DNA of 64,000 nt. Source: a virus. The translations under genes were made by a program, and so were the position numbers. Positions 50,347 through 58,747 of the stretch are shown one piece after another. Numbering within the stretch: position 1 is the first letter of the stretch; each line of letters begins with the position of its first letter. The notes beneath the pieces are model-generated. The model had not been told where the DNA came from. It ran no database searches and worked only from the letters and a program-made list of their open reading frames with translations. The DNA lies in IMG/VR virus record IMGVR_UViG_3300000228_000002, positions 1-64,000 of that record. One strand, written 5' to 3'.

Positions 50347-50916
50347 ATGTTCAAGCATCTAACCAAAGATGGTATAGCGCAGTACGACAACCTTTTGAGT
50401 GCAGAAGAATGTCTTGAATTGATGACATTACAGAACAAGACTGGGCATCAGCATAATAGCTATGATAACACCCGAGAATACGATGTAGACGTTCCTCAAC
50501 ATTACACTGATCGCTTTACCAAAGTCTTTCGTGAGTACTTAAAGCACTACAACATCCTAGATATTTATCAGTACACCGGATCCAAGATGCAGTACACCAA
50601 CGGCGATATCCATGTACATTGCGACCTGGAACAGTACCACGATCAGCCACTACTTAGACATTTCTCGATCCTTATCTACCTGAATGGAGATGATATCGAA
50701 GGTGGTGAGTTAATCCTACCTAGACAAAAAGTCATAATTAAGCCGAAAACTGGCCAACTTATAATTTTTCCTATCGGTGTATTCTATCCACATATGGTTA
50801 ATGTCTGTTACACTGATGTCAAACGATGGGCCTTAAGACCATTTTGGTTGTTAGACCCTTACTCCCCACTATATTTGGATGCTCACTATAGATCATTCGT
50901 TGAGGAAGATAAATGA
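50347..50916 (+). CDS. Prolyl-4-hydroxylase-like 2OG-Fe(II) oxygenase
   Basis: 189 residues from ATG at 50347 (AAGGA at 5 bases). The fold signature is visible: HCDLEQYHD (His91, Asp93), a long strand SILIYLNGDDIEGGELILP, and HMVNVC (His149) followed by a basic residue near RWALRPFW. It would hydroxylate a protein or other substrate using 2-oxoglutarate, in the cytoplasm. It overlaps the next oxygenase gene by ATGA, so both are translated together. Confidence 0.8.
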   Translation: MFKHLTKDGIAQYDNLLSAEECLELMTLQNKTGHQHNSYDNTREYDVDVPQHYTDRFTKVFREYLKHYNILDIYQYTGSKMQYTNGDIHVHCDLEQYHDQPLLRHFSILIYLNGDDIEGGELILPRQKVIIKPKTGQLIIFPIGVFYPHMVNVCYTDVKRWALRPFWLLDPYSPLYLDAHYRSFVEEDK

Positions 50917-51851
50917 AAAATTGCCAGGAACTATTCTCTAAAGGTTATGCAGAAGTTGATAGCCTAGAAGAGTGGGAAAATTCTGAAACGTATTGTTATG
51001 TATCATCGATATATAACAAACTGATCAAGAGAGACAAGACAAGCCCTAACTTTATCAATGTGTACGAGAGAAATGGCAAGCTTCTAATCGTGGATAACGT
51101 CTTCTATGATCGCTTCCCTTTACTGACTCCCATTGCATCTTATGTACCAGAGACTCTAGACTATGACACGGATAAGTGGGAGAAAGGCTCCCGTTTGCCT
51201 TTTGCTGTGACTCTGGATAAATACGGGTACTTCGTATCCTATCAGGATAGCGAATTCAAGGACGATCACCCTGATGAGATGTTCCACCTGGGGATCGACA
51301 AGAGACCTGGGGGCCGGGGCCAAAAGATCGGATACTCCCTGGACTACCTTATCGCTCGCAGCCCAGACTTCGAAAAATTTATACACCCGAGGGTCAACTC
51401 GATCCTCATGAAGGGGTATAATAACATGATCGAACTGGCTCACGATAACTTCTCCCTAACCAGATGTACCAACTTCAATCCTTCCTATCAGAAGATGGTT
51501 AAGGGTTATAGGATGGACAGGCACATTGATACCAATGCTGGGGATGCCTTCACTGTGACCTATATCAGTTACCAGATGGATCAGGCACAGAGGATCGAGG
51601 GTCGAGAGATCCTATTCGGCAAGAGATCTGAGAAAGATCTAAACCGTTGGATCGACGACCAAAACCGTAGTGACATCTTACCGGACGATGACATCTCAAG
51701 CCCTGAGATGTTCGAGGATTATGCATGGATCAAACCTAGACACGGTCTGACATTATACGTCAATAGCTGGAATCCAATCTTCTATCATGGAATTAACAAA
51801 TTGGAAAGCGACTCTAAGGTGTACACAGTAATCAACAACTTCAAGTGGTAA
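50913..51851 (+). CDS. Second 2OG-Fe(II) oxygenase
   Basis: 312 residues. The catalytic HxD is RHIDTN (His204, Asp206) and the distal His is in IFYHGINKLESDSKVYTVINNF (His292). The C-terminal half matches oxygenase-like folds; the N-terminal half has extra residues. Coupled to the prolyl-hydroxylase-like gene. The pair may act on the same target in two steps. Confidence 0.75.
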   Translation: MKNCQELFSKGYAEVDSLEEWENSETYCYVSSIYNKLIKRDKTSPNFINVYERNGKLLIVDNVFYDRFPLLTPIASYVPETLDYDTDKWEKGSRLPFAVTLDKYGYFVSYQDSEFKDDHPDEMFHLGIDKRPGGRGQKIGYSLDYLIARSPDFEKFIHPRVNSILMKGYNNMIELAHDNFSLTRCTNFNPSYQKMVKGYRMDRHIDTNAGDAFTVTYISYQMDQAQRIEGREILFGKRSEKDLNRWIDDQNRSDILPDDDISSPEMFEDYAWIKPRHGLTLYVNSWNPIFYHGINKLESDSKVYTVINNFKW

Positions 51852-52353
51852 CTAGATCAGGTGTGTCTCTACTGCGATAGTGAACTCTGATGGGTAGTCT
51901 CTTGTGAGCTTTGCCTTACCATCGATCTTCGATTCCCATACTCCACAATTCTCTGGAAGAGCATAAATATGAAGTTCGGGTTTATCCATTAGGAAACAGT
52001 CGAGCTTCAACTCATAATTTCTGTAGCCATCAGTATACAAATCAATCCCGCCCAAGTTCCTAAATGCTCAAACTGCATGTTAGTGGGCTTTTTCGGTTCG
52101 AACCTTTTTCCAAGATTCGGACAAGAGATAATGTCGGTCCAACAAATGAAAGGGATTACCAATTTGGCAATATCTTGATTTCTTTCTCTTTTGAATTCGT
52201 ACTTCAGATTATGTAGATATTCTGCTGTGAAGCCAGTACCTGGAACTTTGAATTTACTAAGGCTATTGAAGAACATATCTCTGCAAAAATCATAGGCGAT
52301 TGTTTGCTCTTCAGAAATGCTTCCGAGATTGCTTCTCTCTGTACCTGATCCAT
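51852..52353 (-). pseudogene. Gene broken by two -1 shifts, originally about 165 residues
   Basis: ATG at 52353 has a strong SD (GAGGAG at 5 bases) and reads MDQVQREAISEAF; in the -1 frame the text continues SEEQTIAYDFCRDMFFNSLSKFKVPG... to about 52050, and again in the -1 frame LGGIDLYTDGYRNYELKLD... to TAA at 51852. Read as three frames it makes one plausible protein. The breaks lie at TTT (near 52310) and in the stretch GGAACTTGGGCGGG (near 52050). Coupled to the 3' end of polyprotein E (3-base gap). Confidence 0.6.
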
Positions 52354-52355
52354 AT

Positions 52356-53819
52356 TTACTCCTCGACGATGATTATGTTTTCCTTTTTTACATTCTTGCC
52401 GGGAATTATAATAGATCCAACTTCAGTTGAGTTATATGCAAGACCAGTGGTAACCAATTCTTCTAACTCTCCCATCTTGCTATCTTCACCGAGTTCGTGC
52501 TTGATTTTAGCTAGCCTTTGGTGATTGTCTGCCAGGTACTTTGACACTATCCAAGCCCTGCCTTCGAATTCGAGCATTCTTAGCTTGCCTTCAAATTTAT
52601 CTGCAACACTTTTGTCAGATGTCCAGAATGAGTCATGGTTTTCTTCATCATGCTCAGATTTGCGATACACCGTACCTTGGTAATCTTCCAACATCCCTTC
52701 TGTCAGAAACCCCGTGAAGTTATCTGCCACAGCATATAAAAATGCCAAGTCTTTCTCTGTCACTCCGTAGCCCAACCACTTTGGTGGCCAGTCCGTGCCC
52801 TCGGCAGTAGCTAGTCTATCCTCTGTAAGTATGAAACCTCCACCTCTGGGCTCCCACCCCAAATCCTTGAACAATTTTCTCGAAATGTTGGTGATTGGTA
52901 CTGCTAGAAGGAACTCGTAGTCTTTATTTTTCGCTTTTTCTACCAGCATGTTTACTAGAGTCTTACCAATTCCTTTCTGATGATATTCTGGATCTACAAC
53001 GATTGATATCTCACCACCACCAGACTCACATGCTATCATGCCAATTGGTTTCCTACCATCAAGTGCAATAAACTCGTAATTCTGGTCGAACATTTCCATG
53101 TAGCTCTGTTCGATCAGGCTATCAAGATCATTAAGAATGTCCTCATCCCCTCTTTTCAGAGTTGATGCATCTTTGTAAGTTATCGTACTAGAAGCCACTA
53201 GATACCGATCAAAGTAGTCTTCCGGAGCTTCATCCATCATTTGTTCAAAGAGCTTAAGGTCCCGTTCGTCCTTCTTAGAAAGAAGTTCTATGATTCTTTC
53301 GTCCACCTCTTCAGGTTGATAATCTCTTTGAGCATCACGTGATCGATACTGATTCTCTTTAATCTCTAAGGCTTGCTTGAGATTTAACTTGCTCCCACCT
53401 TTAGATCCACTCTCCGATAATTCCTCTTTTGGTCGTCCAACTATAGCCCAAGCATCGTAAATGTTGTTCTCCAGGAGGCCAGAGGTTCTATGTGTTCCAT
53501 CCCAAACGTACCCCTTACCATCCTTCTCTATGATTACCAATGGGTCGTTTTTCTGGCTAAGTTCGTCGAGTGGGTACTCTTCCATGAAATACATGAGTCT
53601 TTCGTCGGCATCTTCTTCACCGAATTGACTAAGCCACGATTTGTATTCTGATTCAAGAAACTTGCGAAGATCCACTTTAAGATTTGGCAGGTCGTATTTT
53701 TCAAATGTGAAATCGTACTTGTCCACGTCTGCAGAGCTCTCATCAGTGGTCCATTGAGATTCGTATTCTCTGGCAATCTCTCTCATTTCATCTGAATTGT
53801 ATTGTGCTACTGACTTCAT
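52356..53819 (-). CDS. Polyprotein E: ParB-like, GNAT and ADP-ribosyltransferase-like modules
   Basis: 487 residues. Module 1 (about 1-209) is ParB-like: KGYVWDGTHRTSGLLENNI at 102-120. Junction YLVA|S 209/210 and KDA|S 218/219 come next. Module 2 (219-339) is a GNAT with VDPEYHQKGIGKTLVNML at 275-292. A variant junction LATA|E lies at 339/340. Module 3 (340-487) resembles an ADP-ribosyltransferase: VYRK near 384, SFWTSDKSVADKF near 397, acidic end IIIVEE. The same three domain types occur in polyprotein C in a different order. GGGAG at 7 bases. Homology is my own motif reading. Confidence 0.87.
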   Translation of the reverse strand: MKSVAQYNSDEMREIAREYESQWTTDESSADVDKYDFTFEKYDLPNLKVDLRKFLESEYKSWLSQFGEEDADERLMYFMEEYPLDELSQKNDPLVIIEKDGKGYVWDGTHRTSGLLENNIYDAWAIVGRPKEELSESGSKGGSKLNLKQALEIKENQYRSRDAQRDYQPEEVDERIIELLSKKDERDLKLFEQMMDEAPEDYFDRYLVASSTITYKDASTLKRGDEDILNDLDSLIEQSYMEMFDQNYEFIALDGRKPIGMIACESGGGEISIVVDPEYHQKGIGKTLVNMLVEKAKNKDYEFLLAVPITNISRKLFKDLGWEPRGGGFILTEDRLATAEGTDWPPKWLGYGVTEKDLAFLYAVADNFTGFLTEGMLEDYQGTVYRKSEHDEENHDSFWTSDKSVADKFEGKLRMLEFEGRAWIVSKYLADNHQRLAKIKHELGEDSKMGELEELVTTGLAYNSTEVGSIIIPGKNVKKENIIIVEE

Positions 53820-53863
53820 CCCTAAACTCCCGTATTTACCAGAAAATTAATGGCAAATACGAA

Positions 53864-53899
53864 TTCGCCCCGTGAGAGGTTTAATTCCTACGGGGCGAA
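53864..53899 (-). other. Strong stem-loop between E and F genes
   Basis: TTCGCCCCGT (53864-53873) and ACGGGGCGAA (53890-53899) form a perfect 10-base-pair stem with a 16-base loop, between the F stop and the E start. The sequence following it on the minus strand is only weakly T-rich, so it may end transcription partly or protect an mRNA end. Confidence 0.55.
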
Positions 53900-53926
53900 C
53901 TCTATCTTATAGTAAATGTATATATC

Positions 53927-54796
53927 TTATTTACCAGAAGCCATTTTTGCAATCATATCTGGGATCTTACTTCCCTGGTTTTGAACTGATGCTGCTTTAG
54001 CCATGCCACGGGCAAGTTCTGCCTGTTCTTCTGCTGATTCAGGATCGTCATCACCAAGATCGAAAGCCTCTTCTTTCTTAGTCTTTCTGCTAGCAAGAGA
54101 ACGAGCTAGTGCACTTGGTTTAGCAGTTACAGTAGCCGCTTTCTTACCTAAGTCACCTGATCTGTCGAAAAGCTTAGCCTCAACCCATTTCTGAGTATCG
54201 CCATCTTTCACCATACGCTTGATGAAGTGAAGATCAACTTCTGTGAATCCTTCACCATGACGCTTACACTCAGCAAGGAATTGCTTAGCAGTAGTTACAC
54301 CAGCATCAAGCTCATCGACTTTAGCTCTTACACGTGGAGAAATAGACTCAGAAGTAACAGCCTCTTCGATGTCAGCAGTTAAAGCTGCTGCAGATGAGAA
54401 TGTCTTCTTAGTGGCAGTTTCAAGAGAAACACCACGTGCTGCTGCAGAGTGCTGAGAAAGAACGATAGCATCATATTCTTCTTTAGCTTCTTCCGACTTA
54501 AGGAATTCTTCTGCTTGGTCAGAGTCAACAAGAGAGACAATTCTCTTTCTCAGAAGATCTTTGAAATCTGGTGAAGAAAGAAGGATATCTTCAGGGATTG
54601 AGTCTGTGATACAGAGTGGGATGAAAGTATCAGGAACTTCAAAGTGACGCTTACGTGAACCGTCGATGAAGTTGATGATAATAGTACCACGTGTACCAGA
54701 ATCAAAGAGTGAAGTATTCAATACGAAGACTGGTCGTCTTGAACGTACCATCTCTGAAAGTTTACTTGGTTCGTAGGTTTTCCACTTAATGCTCAT
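53927..54796 (-). CDS. Acidic virion-like protein F
   Basis: 289 residues. The N-terminal half has TYEPSKLSEMVRSRRPVFVLNTSLFDSGTRGTIIINFIDGSRKRHFEVPDTFIPLCI; the middle is Ala/Glu-rich and helical; the tail has AKAASVQ and ends KMASGK, again Ala-Ser junctions. AGGAGGG precedes the ATG. It may be a decoration, core or scaffolding-type protein near polyprotein E. No family recognised. Confidence 0.75.
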   Translation of the reverse strand: MSIKWKTYEPSKLSEMVRSRRPVFVLNTSLFDSGTRGTIIINFIDGSRKRHFEVPDTFIPLCITDSIPEDILLSSPDFKDLLRKRIVSLVDSDQAEEFLKSEEAKEEYDAIVLSQHSAAARGVSLETATKKTFSSAAALTADIEEAVTSESISPRVRAKVDELDAGVTTAKQFLAECKRHGEGFTEVDLHFIKRMVKDGDTQKWVEAKLFDRSGDLGKKAATVTAKPSALARSLASRKTKKEEAFDLGDDDPESAEEQAELARGMAKAASVQNQGSKIPDMIAKMASGK

Positions 54797-54820
54797 TTGA
54801 CCCTCCTAGGGTTCTGTTGA

Positions 54821-54843
54821 CTAGACTGTTTCTCTAGACTGTT
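54821..54843. repeat. Tandem 10-mer upstream of F
   Basis: CTAGACTGTT occurs twice with 13-base spacing (54821 and 54834) in the leader of gene F. Direct repeats here could be an operator or a leader structure. Confidence 0.4.
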
Positions 54844-54935
54844 GTATGGAGAGATTAATAGGGTTTGGGTGAGTTATATTTTAGGTATTTTCCGACAATA
54901 TTAATTCTTCTAAAGACCTAAAATCGGGGATCAAC

Positions 54936-55109
54936 ATGGTGAAAGTAGGATATTATTACAAAGGCCCGATGTACTTGTACATGGTGGAAGAAATCATCAC
55001 ATTCAAGACAGTAGAACCTACTGTTATTGCAAGAATAGTTGGACAGTCCTCACTCTGGGAAGTAAAAATGAGTGAATTTATGAGTAACACATACTATCAC
55101 AATCCGTAA
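54936..55109 (+). CDS. Small protein
   Basis: 57 residues: MVKVGYYYKGPMYLYMVEEIITFK..., ending NTYYHNP. GGGGA is 6 bases before the ATG. Probably a small barrel or beta sheet; unknown. Co-directional with the next gene. Confidence 0.65.
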   Translation: MVKVGYYYKGPMYLYMVEEIITFKTVEPTVIARIVGQSSLWEVKMSEFMSNTYYHNP

Positions 55110-55118
55110 GGAAAACAC

Positions 55119-55331
55119 ATGAGTTTCGAAGGTCGATATCAAAAAATTTGCGAGTATGGTCACTATACCGAAGAATGTGTCTACATGGAATCAGGAAAAT
55201 GTGAGATATGTGGTAGTAAGTGGATAAGAAAAAACCTCGTCGATGATACCAATGAACCTGGTGAAGGGTTTGATCATGGTATGAAAGACGAGGCTCGTAA
55301 GATTAAGAAAAAATCGGGTATCCTGACTTAA
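55119..55331 (+). CDS. Small zinc-ribbon-like protein
   Basis: 70 residues with CEYGHYTEEC and CEICGS, a C..H..C/CxxC zinc set, and a basic C terminus. AAGGA precedes the ATG. Overlaps the next minus-strand gene at the 3' end. Confidence 0.7.
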   Translation: MSFEGRYQKICEYGHYTEECVYMESGKCEICGSKWIRKNLVDDTNEPGEGFDHGMKDEARKIKKKSGILT

Positions 55332-55888
55332 GACTCGAAGTACTCTTCCACTTCTTTAAGAAGCTCTTCAGAAGTCACTTTGCCCTTGTACACCACCATA
55401 ATAGTCTCTTCCGAGTATACAACGGTAGAAATATGTGCTGTAGGATTTTTCTGTCCAAGTTCGAAAATCTTCTGCACTTCGTGATATTCAAGCTCTGAAC
55501 TAAGTGTTGCAGTGTAAAGGATCTCGAAGTCCGCAGAAGACTCAGATACATCGCCTCCCATATAAGAAACGATCTCATCAGCCACTTCATCCGTAAATTC
55601 TGGATTTTCGTATGCATGATAAGCTAGCAAATATGGTAAATCGCTCTTGTCTTTTGGATAATTTCCAACACCAGCTGGTCTTTCTGGCCCATAAGTGAAG
55701 AGTTTATGCTTGAGTGTAGATTCTTCCCAAGCAGCCCAGTCATCTTCGTCATCCTGACTTGGCTCTCCGATGTACATGAGGTCTTCTGCAAACTTGTTAT
55801 AGAAATGTTCGAAGGTTTTCCCGTCTAAAACACCTTCAGGTGCAAGGGTATCGTCTAGTAATTGTAGTAGGTCTTTGTCGTAGTCCAT
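55328..55888 (-). CDS. Acidic protein
   Basis: 186 residues; strongly acidic N-terminal half with a helix and several aromatic residues, C-terminal TIMVVYKGKVTSEELLKEVEEYF similar to a short segment of polyprotein B and the 71-residue product. AAGGA precedes the ATG. Unknown. Confidence 0.7.
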   Translation of the reverse strand: MDYDKDLLQLLDDTLAPEGVLDGKTFEHFYNKFAEDLMYIGEPSQDDEDDWAAWEESTLKHKLFTYGPERPAGVGNYPKDKSDLPYLLAYHAYENPEFTDEVADEIVSYMGGDVSESSADFEILYTATLSSELEYHEVQKIFELGQKNPTAHISTVVYSEETIMVVYKGKVTSEELLKEVEEYFES

Positions 55889-55891
55889 TAT

Positions 55892-56074
55892 TTATTCCTT
55901 TTCAGCTTCTTCTAGTAATAATCTAAGTGCCCCACCTAATTCATGATCCTTCACGTCATCGGGTTTCCTGAATCTGGTGTAGAATCCCCTAAATACCGGA
56001 ACATTCGACGGAGCACACTTATCGCATAGCCAATAAGAAAGTTCATACATTTTTCGAAGAATCCAGTATTTCAT
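55892..56074 (-). CDS. Small protein
   Basis: 60 residues: MKYWILRKMYELSYWLCDKC then RGFYTRFRKPDDVKDHELGGALRLLLEEAEKE. ATGA coupling to the upstream gene. Not recognised. Confidence 0.65.
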   Translation of the reverse strand: MKYWILRKMYELSYWLCDKCAPSNVPVFRGFYTRFRKPDDVKDHELGGALRLLLEEAEKE

Positions 56075-56331
56075 TTCTTATTTGCCTTGTTGATGTCTTC
56101 GCAGTACGAGGTAAAGACAGATGCCAAATCGTTGAGCATTTTGGCTTCCAGTTCCATATCCTTCACTCTCTTCTGAATGTCGGATAAAGTTTTCTCCTGT
56201 TCCTCTTTAGTGTGAAAGGATACCTTAATTCTCTTTTGAGCTATTTTGGCTAGTTCTTTGGTATGATCATTCAACGTGGATTGAACACCCTCCAAACCAA
56301 TAGTAGCTTTTGATACCGGATCGAATCCCAT
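56071..56331 (-). CDS. Coiled-coil protein with EGVQSTLN motif
   Basis: 86 residues. Opening SKATIGLEGVQSTLNDHTKELAKI resembles MVGVEGTQSALNRILHKVRSI of the 99-residue gene at 56936, so the two are paralogues. Mostly helical. AAGGA precedes the ATG. Function unknown. Confidence 0.7.
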   Translation of the reverse strand: MGFDPVSKATIGLEGVQSTLNDHTKELAKIAQKRIKVSFHTKEEQEKTLSDIQKRVKDMELEAKMLNDLASVFTSYCEDINKANKK

Positions 56332-56333
56332 AA

Positions 56334-56579
56334 CTATTCCTTACCCTTTACTCTTTTCATTCTTTCTTCAAATTTTGCTTTGAATTCTGGTGTGTTAGCT
56401 GCATCTTTAAGTCTCTTATCCAGTTCTTCCACGTAGTTCTCGAACTCGTTGGCTCCTGCAATATGACCCAATTCTCGTTCAGCAATAGCCATTTTCTTGG
56501 CAGTTTTCTTTAATTGTGGTATTAGACTGGCAAAGACGCAAGCATCTCTTTCAGTGATTATCATTGTTGGGTCTTTCAT
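56334..56579 (-). CDS. Small helical protein
   Basis: 81 residues, helical, rich in Lys/Glu at the C terminus (KFEERMKRVKGKE). AGGAG precedes the ATG; a TTAAATAGG element lies just upstream. Unknown. Confidence 0.7.
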   Translation of the reverse strand: MKDPTMIITERDACVFASLIPQLKKTAKKMAIAERELGHIAGANEFENYVEELDKRLKDAANTPEFKAKFEERMKRVKGKE

Positions 56580-56586
56580 GTTTCTC

Positions 56587-56925
56587 CTATTTAAGTGCTG
56601 TAAGATATTCGGCTAGTTTCAAATAGCTGTAAGCATGAACCATGTCTTCTGCCTTTGTGACTTGATCTTCAGTGACTATTTTTCTTACCTTCGTTTCAGA
56701 CCAGTCAACATTTAAGACTCTCTTTCTCCAACCGACCACAATGTGTCCGATTTCTGTGATAAATAGGTACCAAGGGGTTGAAACGTCGTATTTGGTAGGG
56801 CAATCACCCCAATATTGATTTACTAGTTCATAGACTTTGGTGTACTTTATGCCGCTGATCTTCATAGCAGATTCAATAGCTTCTCTTTCCTCTTTAACCA
56901 TCTTCTCTTTCTCATATCTGTCCAT
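56587..56925 (-). CDS. Hypothetical protein
   Basis: 112 residues: helical start (MDRYEKEKMVKEEREAIESAMK) then a beta segment (YDVSTPWYLFITEIGHIVVGWRKRVL) and a helical end. AGGAG precedes the ATG. Not recognised. Confidence 0.7.
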   Translation of the reverse strand: MDRYEKEKMVKEEREAIESAMKISGIKYTKVYELVNQYWGDCPTKYDVSTPWYLFITEIGHIVVGWRKRVLNVDWSETKVRKIVTEDQVTKAEDMVHAYSYLKLAEYLTALK

Positions 56926-56935
56926 TTTTTTTCTC

Positions 56936-57235
56936 CTAGTTCATCCTGAAAGATGTTGATTTGTCGTAACCATCCCATATAGAATCAAGTACCATTACAT
57001 ATTCTTCGATCATCATACCAGCAGAAATCAGATCCGATTTGATAATAGCCATCTTGTCGATGAACTCCTGTCTACCCTGATGATCCATCGGTACAGTACA
57101 GTCTTCTATACTCCTCACCTTGTGCAGGATCCTGTTGAGTGCACTTTGAGTACCCTCAACTCCGACCATTGCCTTGATTCTCTCTTTTCTTCTTAGGCTC
57201 TCTATTTCAGCACCTACAATTGTCTCAGATAGCAT
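56936..57235 (-). CDS. EGTQSALN-motif helical protein
   Basis: 99 residues, helical, paralogue of the 86-residue gene (VEGTQSALN). Ends with a FRMN tail. GGGT-type SD. Unknown function. Confidence 0.7.
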   Translation of the reverse strand: MLSETIVGAEIESLRRKERIKAMVGVEGTQSALNRILHKVRSIEDCTVPMDHQGRQEFIDKMAIIKSDLISAGMMIEEYVMVLDSIWDGYDKSTSFRMN

Positions 57236-57239
57236 AAAA

Positions 57240-58118
57240 TTACCCTTTACTCCAAATGTCCATCATAGTTTTGTACTTCAGAATTTCCTGGACTGACATC
57301 GTAGACAGTTTATTGGCTATGTCCTGGATGAGTGCTTCTTTTGAATCTTTATTCACAGTGAGCGACATCCTTTCGATTGCACGTACCATAGTCTGAACCT
57401 GGACACCGATAGAACCGGTGAAGTTCTGTAGATTCTTATTGATGTCCTCTTTGAACTCTTCGAACTCTTTTCTTATGTCTTCTTTGATTTCTTCTTTAAT
57501 GACTGGTGCCACTATTTCAGAAGTCTTGGTAGTTTTCCATTCATTCGGTAGAGCATGTCCCGCTTTAGACGATAGGTACAGATATTGAGACTCTGATAGA
57601 CCCAACACCCTCCACATACCACGCGATCCTTCACCCCTAACTTTATCTATAATAAGCTTTGATCCAAGCTTGGAATAGACTGCATTGGCATAGGCATCAG
57701 TAAGAGAAGGTACGTACTTGCGCATTTTCTCAGTAACGTCAGCCGATCTGAGCTTGCTCCCAATAGGGTAGAAGTGCATGATAAAGTATATGACCTGGTC
57801 TTCCATTGAGCTATAAGCATTGAGCTTTTCCCTCAGTGGCTTAACGAAGGCTTCTTCAAACTTCTCTTTTATTTCGGATGTTGAGTCGGATCTAGTTTCC
57901 AACCATGGTAGACCTTTGGCTTTGTAAACATCAATGATCTTGTTTCTGAATGGGTGACTGATTTGACTTGTGCAGATCAGAGCTCCGTTTGTGACTGGAA
58001 CTTCTCTGTTGGCCTCGGCATCTGGACGATGTGTGACCTTGAACCCGTAACTTAGAACAAAACGTGTGAACTGGTTGTCTGGCATATGCATACCAGCAAC
58101 GAGAATTTCATTAGTCAT
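57240..58118 (-). CDS. Hypothetical protein with possible Rossmann-like start and winged helix
   Basis: 292 residues. N-terminal part (MTNEILVAGMHMPDNQFTRFVLSYGFKVTHRPDA...ALICTSQISHPFRNKIIDVYKAKGLPWLET) has the strand-helix-strand pattern of a small DUF2325-like domain; a middle helical section with VRGEGSRGMWRVLG suggests a wHTH; the end is a coiled coil. AAGGAG precedes the ATG. Possibly a DNA-binding regulator, low certainty. Confidence 0.7.
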   Translation of the reverse strand: MTNEILVAGMHMPDNQFTRFVLSYGFKVTHRPDAEANREVPVTNGALICTSQISHPFRNKIIDVYKAKGLPWLETRSDSTSEIKEKFEEAFVKPLREKLNAYSSMEDQVIYFIMHFYPIGSKLRSADVTEKMRKYVPSLTDAYANAVYSKLGSKLIIDKVRGEGSRGMWRVLGLSESQYLYLSSKAGHALPNEWKTTKTSEIVAPVIKEEIKEDIRKEFEEFKEDINKNLQNFTGSIGVQVQTMVRAIERMSLTVNKDSKEALIQDIANKLSTMSVQEILKYKTMMDIWSKG

Positions 58119-58187
58119 ATGACTCCTTATTTGCTATTTGAGTGGAGGCACTTTACCACAACTAGGGGTTACTAGTCAATACTAGTC

Positions 58188-58217
58188 TTGCAAGAATGTG
58201 GTGGTTTGTGGTACAAT
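58188..58217 (+). promoter_or_regulatory. Early-type promoter
   Basis: TTGCAA (58188-58193), 18-base spacer, TACAAT (58212-58217). It shares AATGTGG and TGGTAYAATG with the promoter at 58567, so these define a common phage promoter motif. Confidence 0.55.
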
Positions 58218-58236
58218 GCATGAAAGGAGGTAAACC

Positions 58237-58326
58237 ATGAAAGATAAAGACACTTTTTTCTCGCAGACCAATTGCGATCGATGTGGGGAGCCTCTGAGTT
58301 CCAGACAAAGGTATAAATACTTCTGA
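58237..58326 (+). CDS. Tiny zinc-knuckle protein, probably truncated
   Basis: 29 residues: MKDKDTFFSQTNCDRCGEPLSSRQRYKYF. Perfect SD AAGGAGGT at 6 bases. The FFSQTNCDRCGxxL start is like phage zinc proteins that continue with a second CxxC; here the frame stops early, and a GCGYMP segment in another frame follows. So it may be a broken gene. Confidence 0.6.
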   Translation: MKDKDTFFSQTNCDRCGEPLSSRQRYKYF

Positions 58327-58368
58327 TTAAGGTTGTGGCTACATGCCTAAACGTGATAGCTAGGTCCC

Positions 58369-58563
58369 ATGAAGTATGTTTTCTTGGCTTCCCTTTGCCT
58401 CTCCTGTGGCAGAGAACAGACTGACCCCAAGGTAACAGAGACTCAGAGCCAAAGGCTCGTGGAGTATCAGAAAACCATTTCTGAGGTATGCAAAGATCAG
58501 GAATACCCTCAGACTATCAAGTTGGATGGTAAGGAATACCCCTGTGGGCATCCCGAGGAATAG
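58369..58563 (+). CDS. Small lipoprotein
   Basis: 64 residues, signal MKYVFLASLCLS with lipobox LCLSC (Cys13). Mature part is polar with two more Cys. AGG is 6 bases before the ATG. Possible exclusion or spanin-like role; unknown. Confidence 0.6.
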   Translation: MKYVFLASLCLSCGREQTDPKVTETQSQRLVEYQKTISEVCKDQEYPQTIKLDGKEYPCGHPEE

Positions 58564-58566
58564 GTA

Positions 58567-58596
58567 TTGTGAAAATGTGGCTCCCCTTGGTATAAT
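58567..58596 (+). promoter_or_regulatory. Early-type promoter (2)
   Basis: TTGTGA (58567-58572), 18-base spacer, TATAAT (58591-58596). AATGTGG follows the -35 and TTGGTATAATG ends the block, as in the 58188 promoter. Confidence 0.6.
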
Positions 58597-58717
58597 GTCT
58601 TATAACCAAGGGGACATTGAGCGTGACATTGGTAAATCTCTTCGCCTTAAGCAGGTGAATAAAGTGAAGATGCCTAAGTTCCTTGATGAATACGTTAACA
58701 TCAAGACAGTAGCATAA
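58595..58717 (+). CDS. Small protein
   Basis: 40 residues: MSYNQGDIERDIGKSLRLKQ...FLDEYVNIKTVA. The ATG overlaps the predicted -10 of the promoter, so the real start may be downstream (GTG or ATT in the same frame) or the promoter belongs to the following gene. Confidence 0.45.
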   Translation: MSYNQGDIERDIGKSLRLKQVNKVKMPKFLDEYVNIKTVA

Positions 58718-58747
58718 CAATATTATTTCGAAAACAGAGAGGACTAA

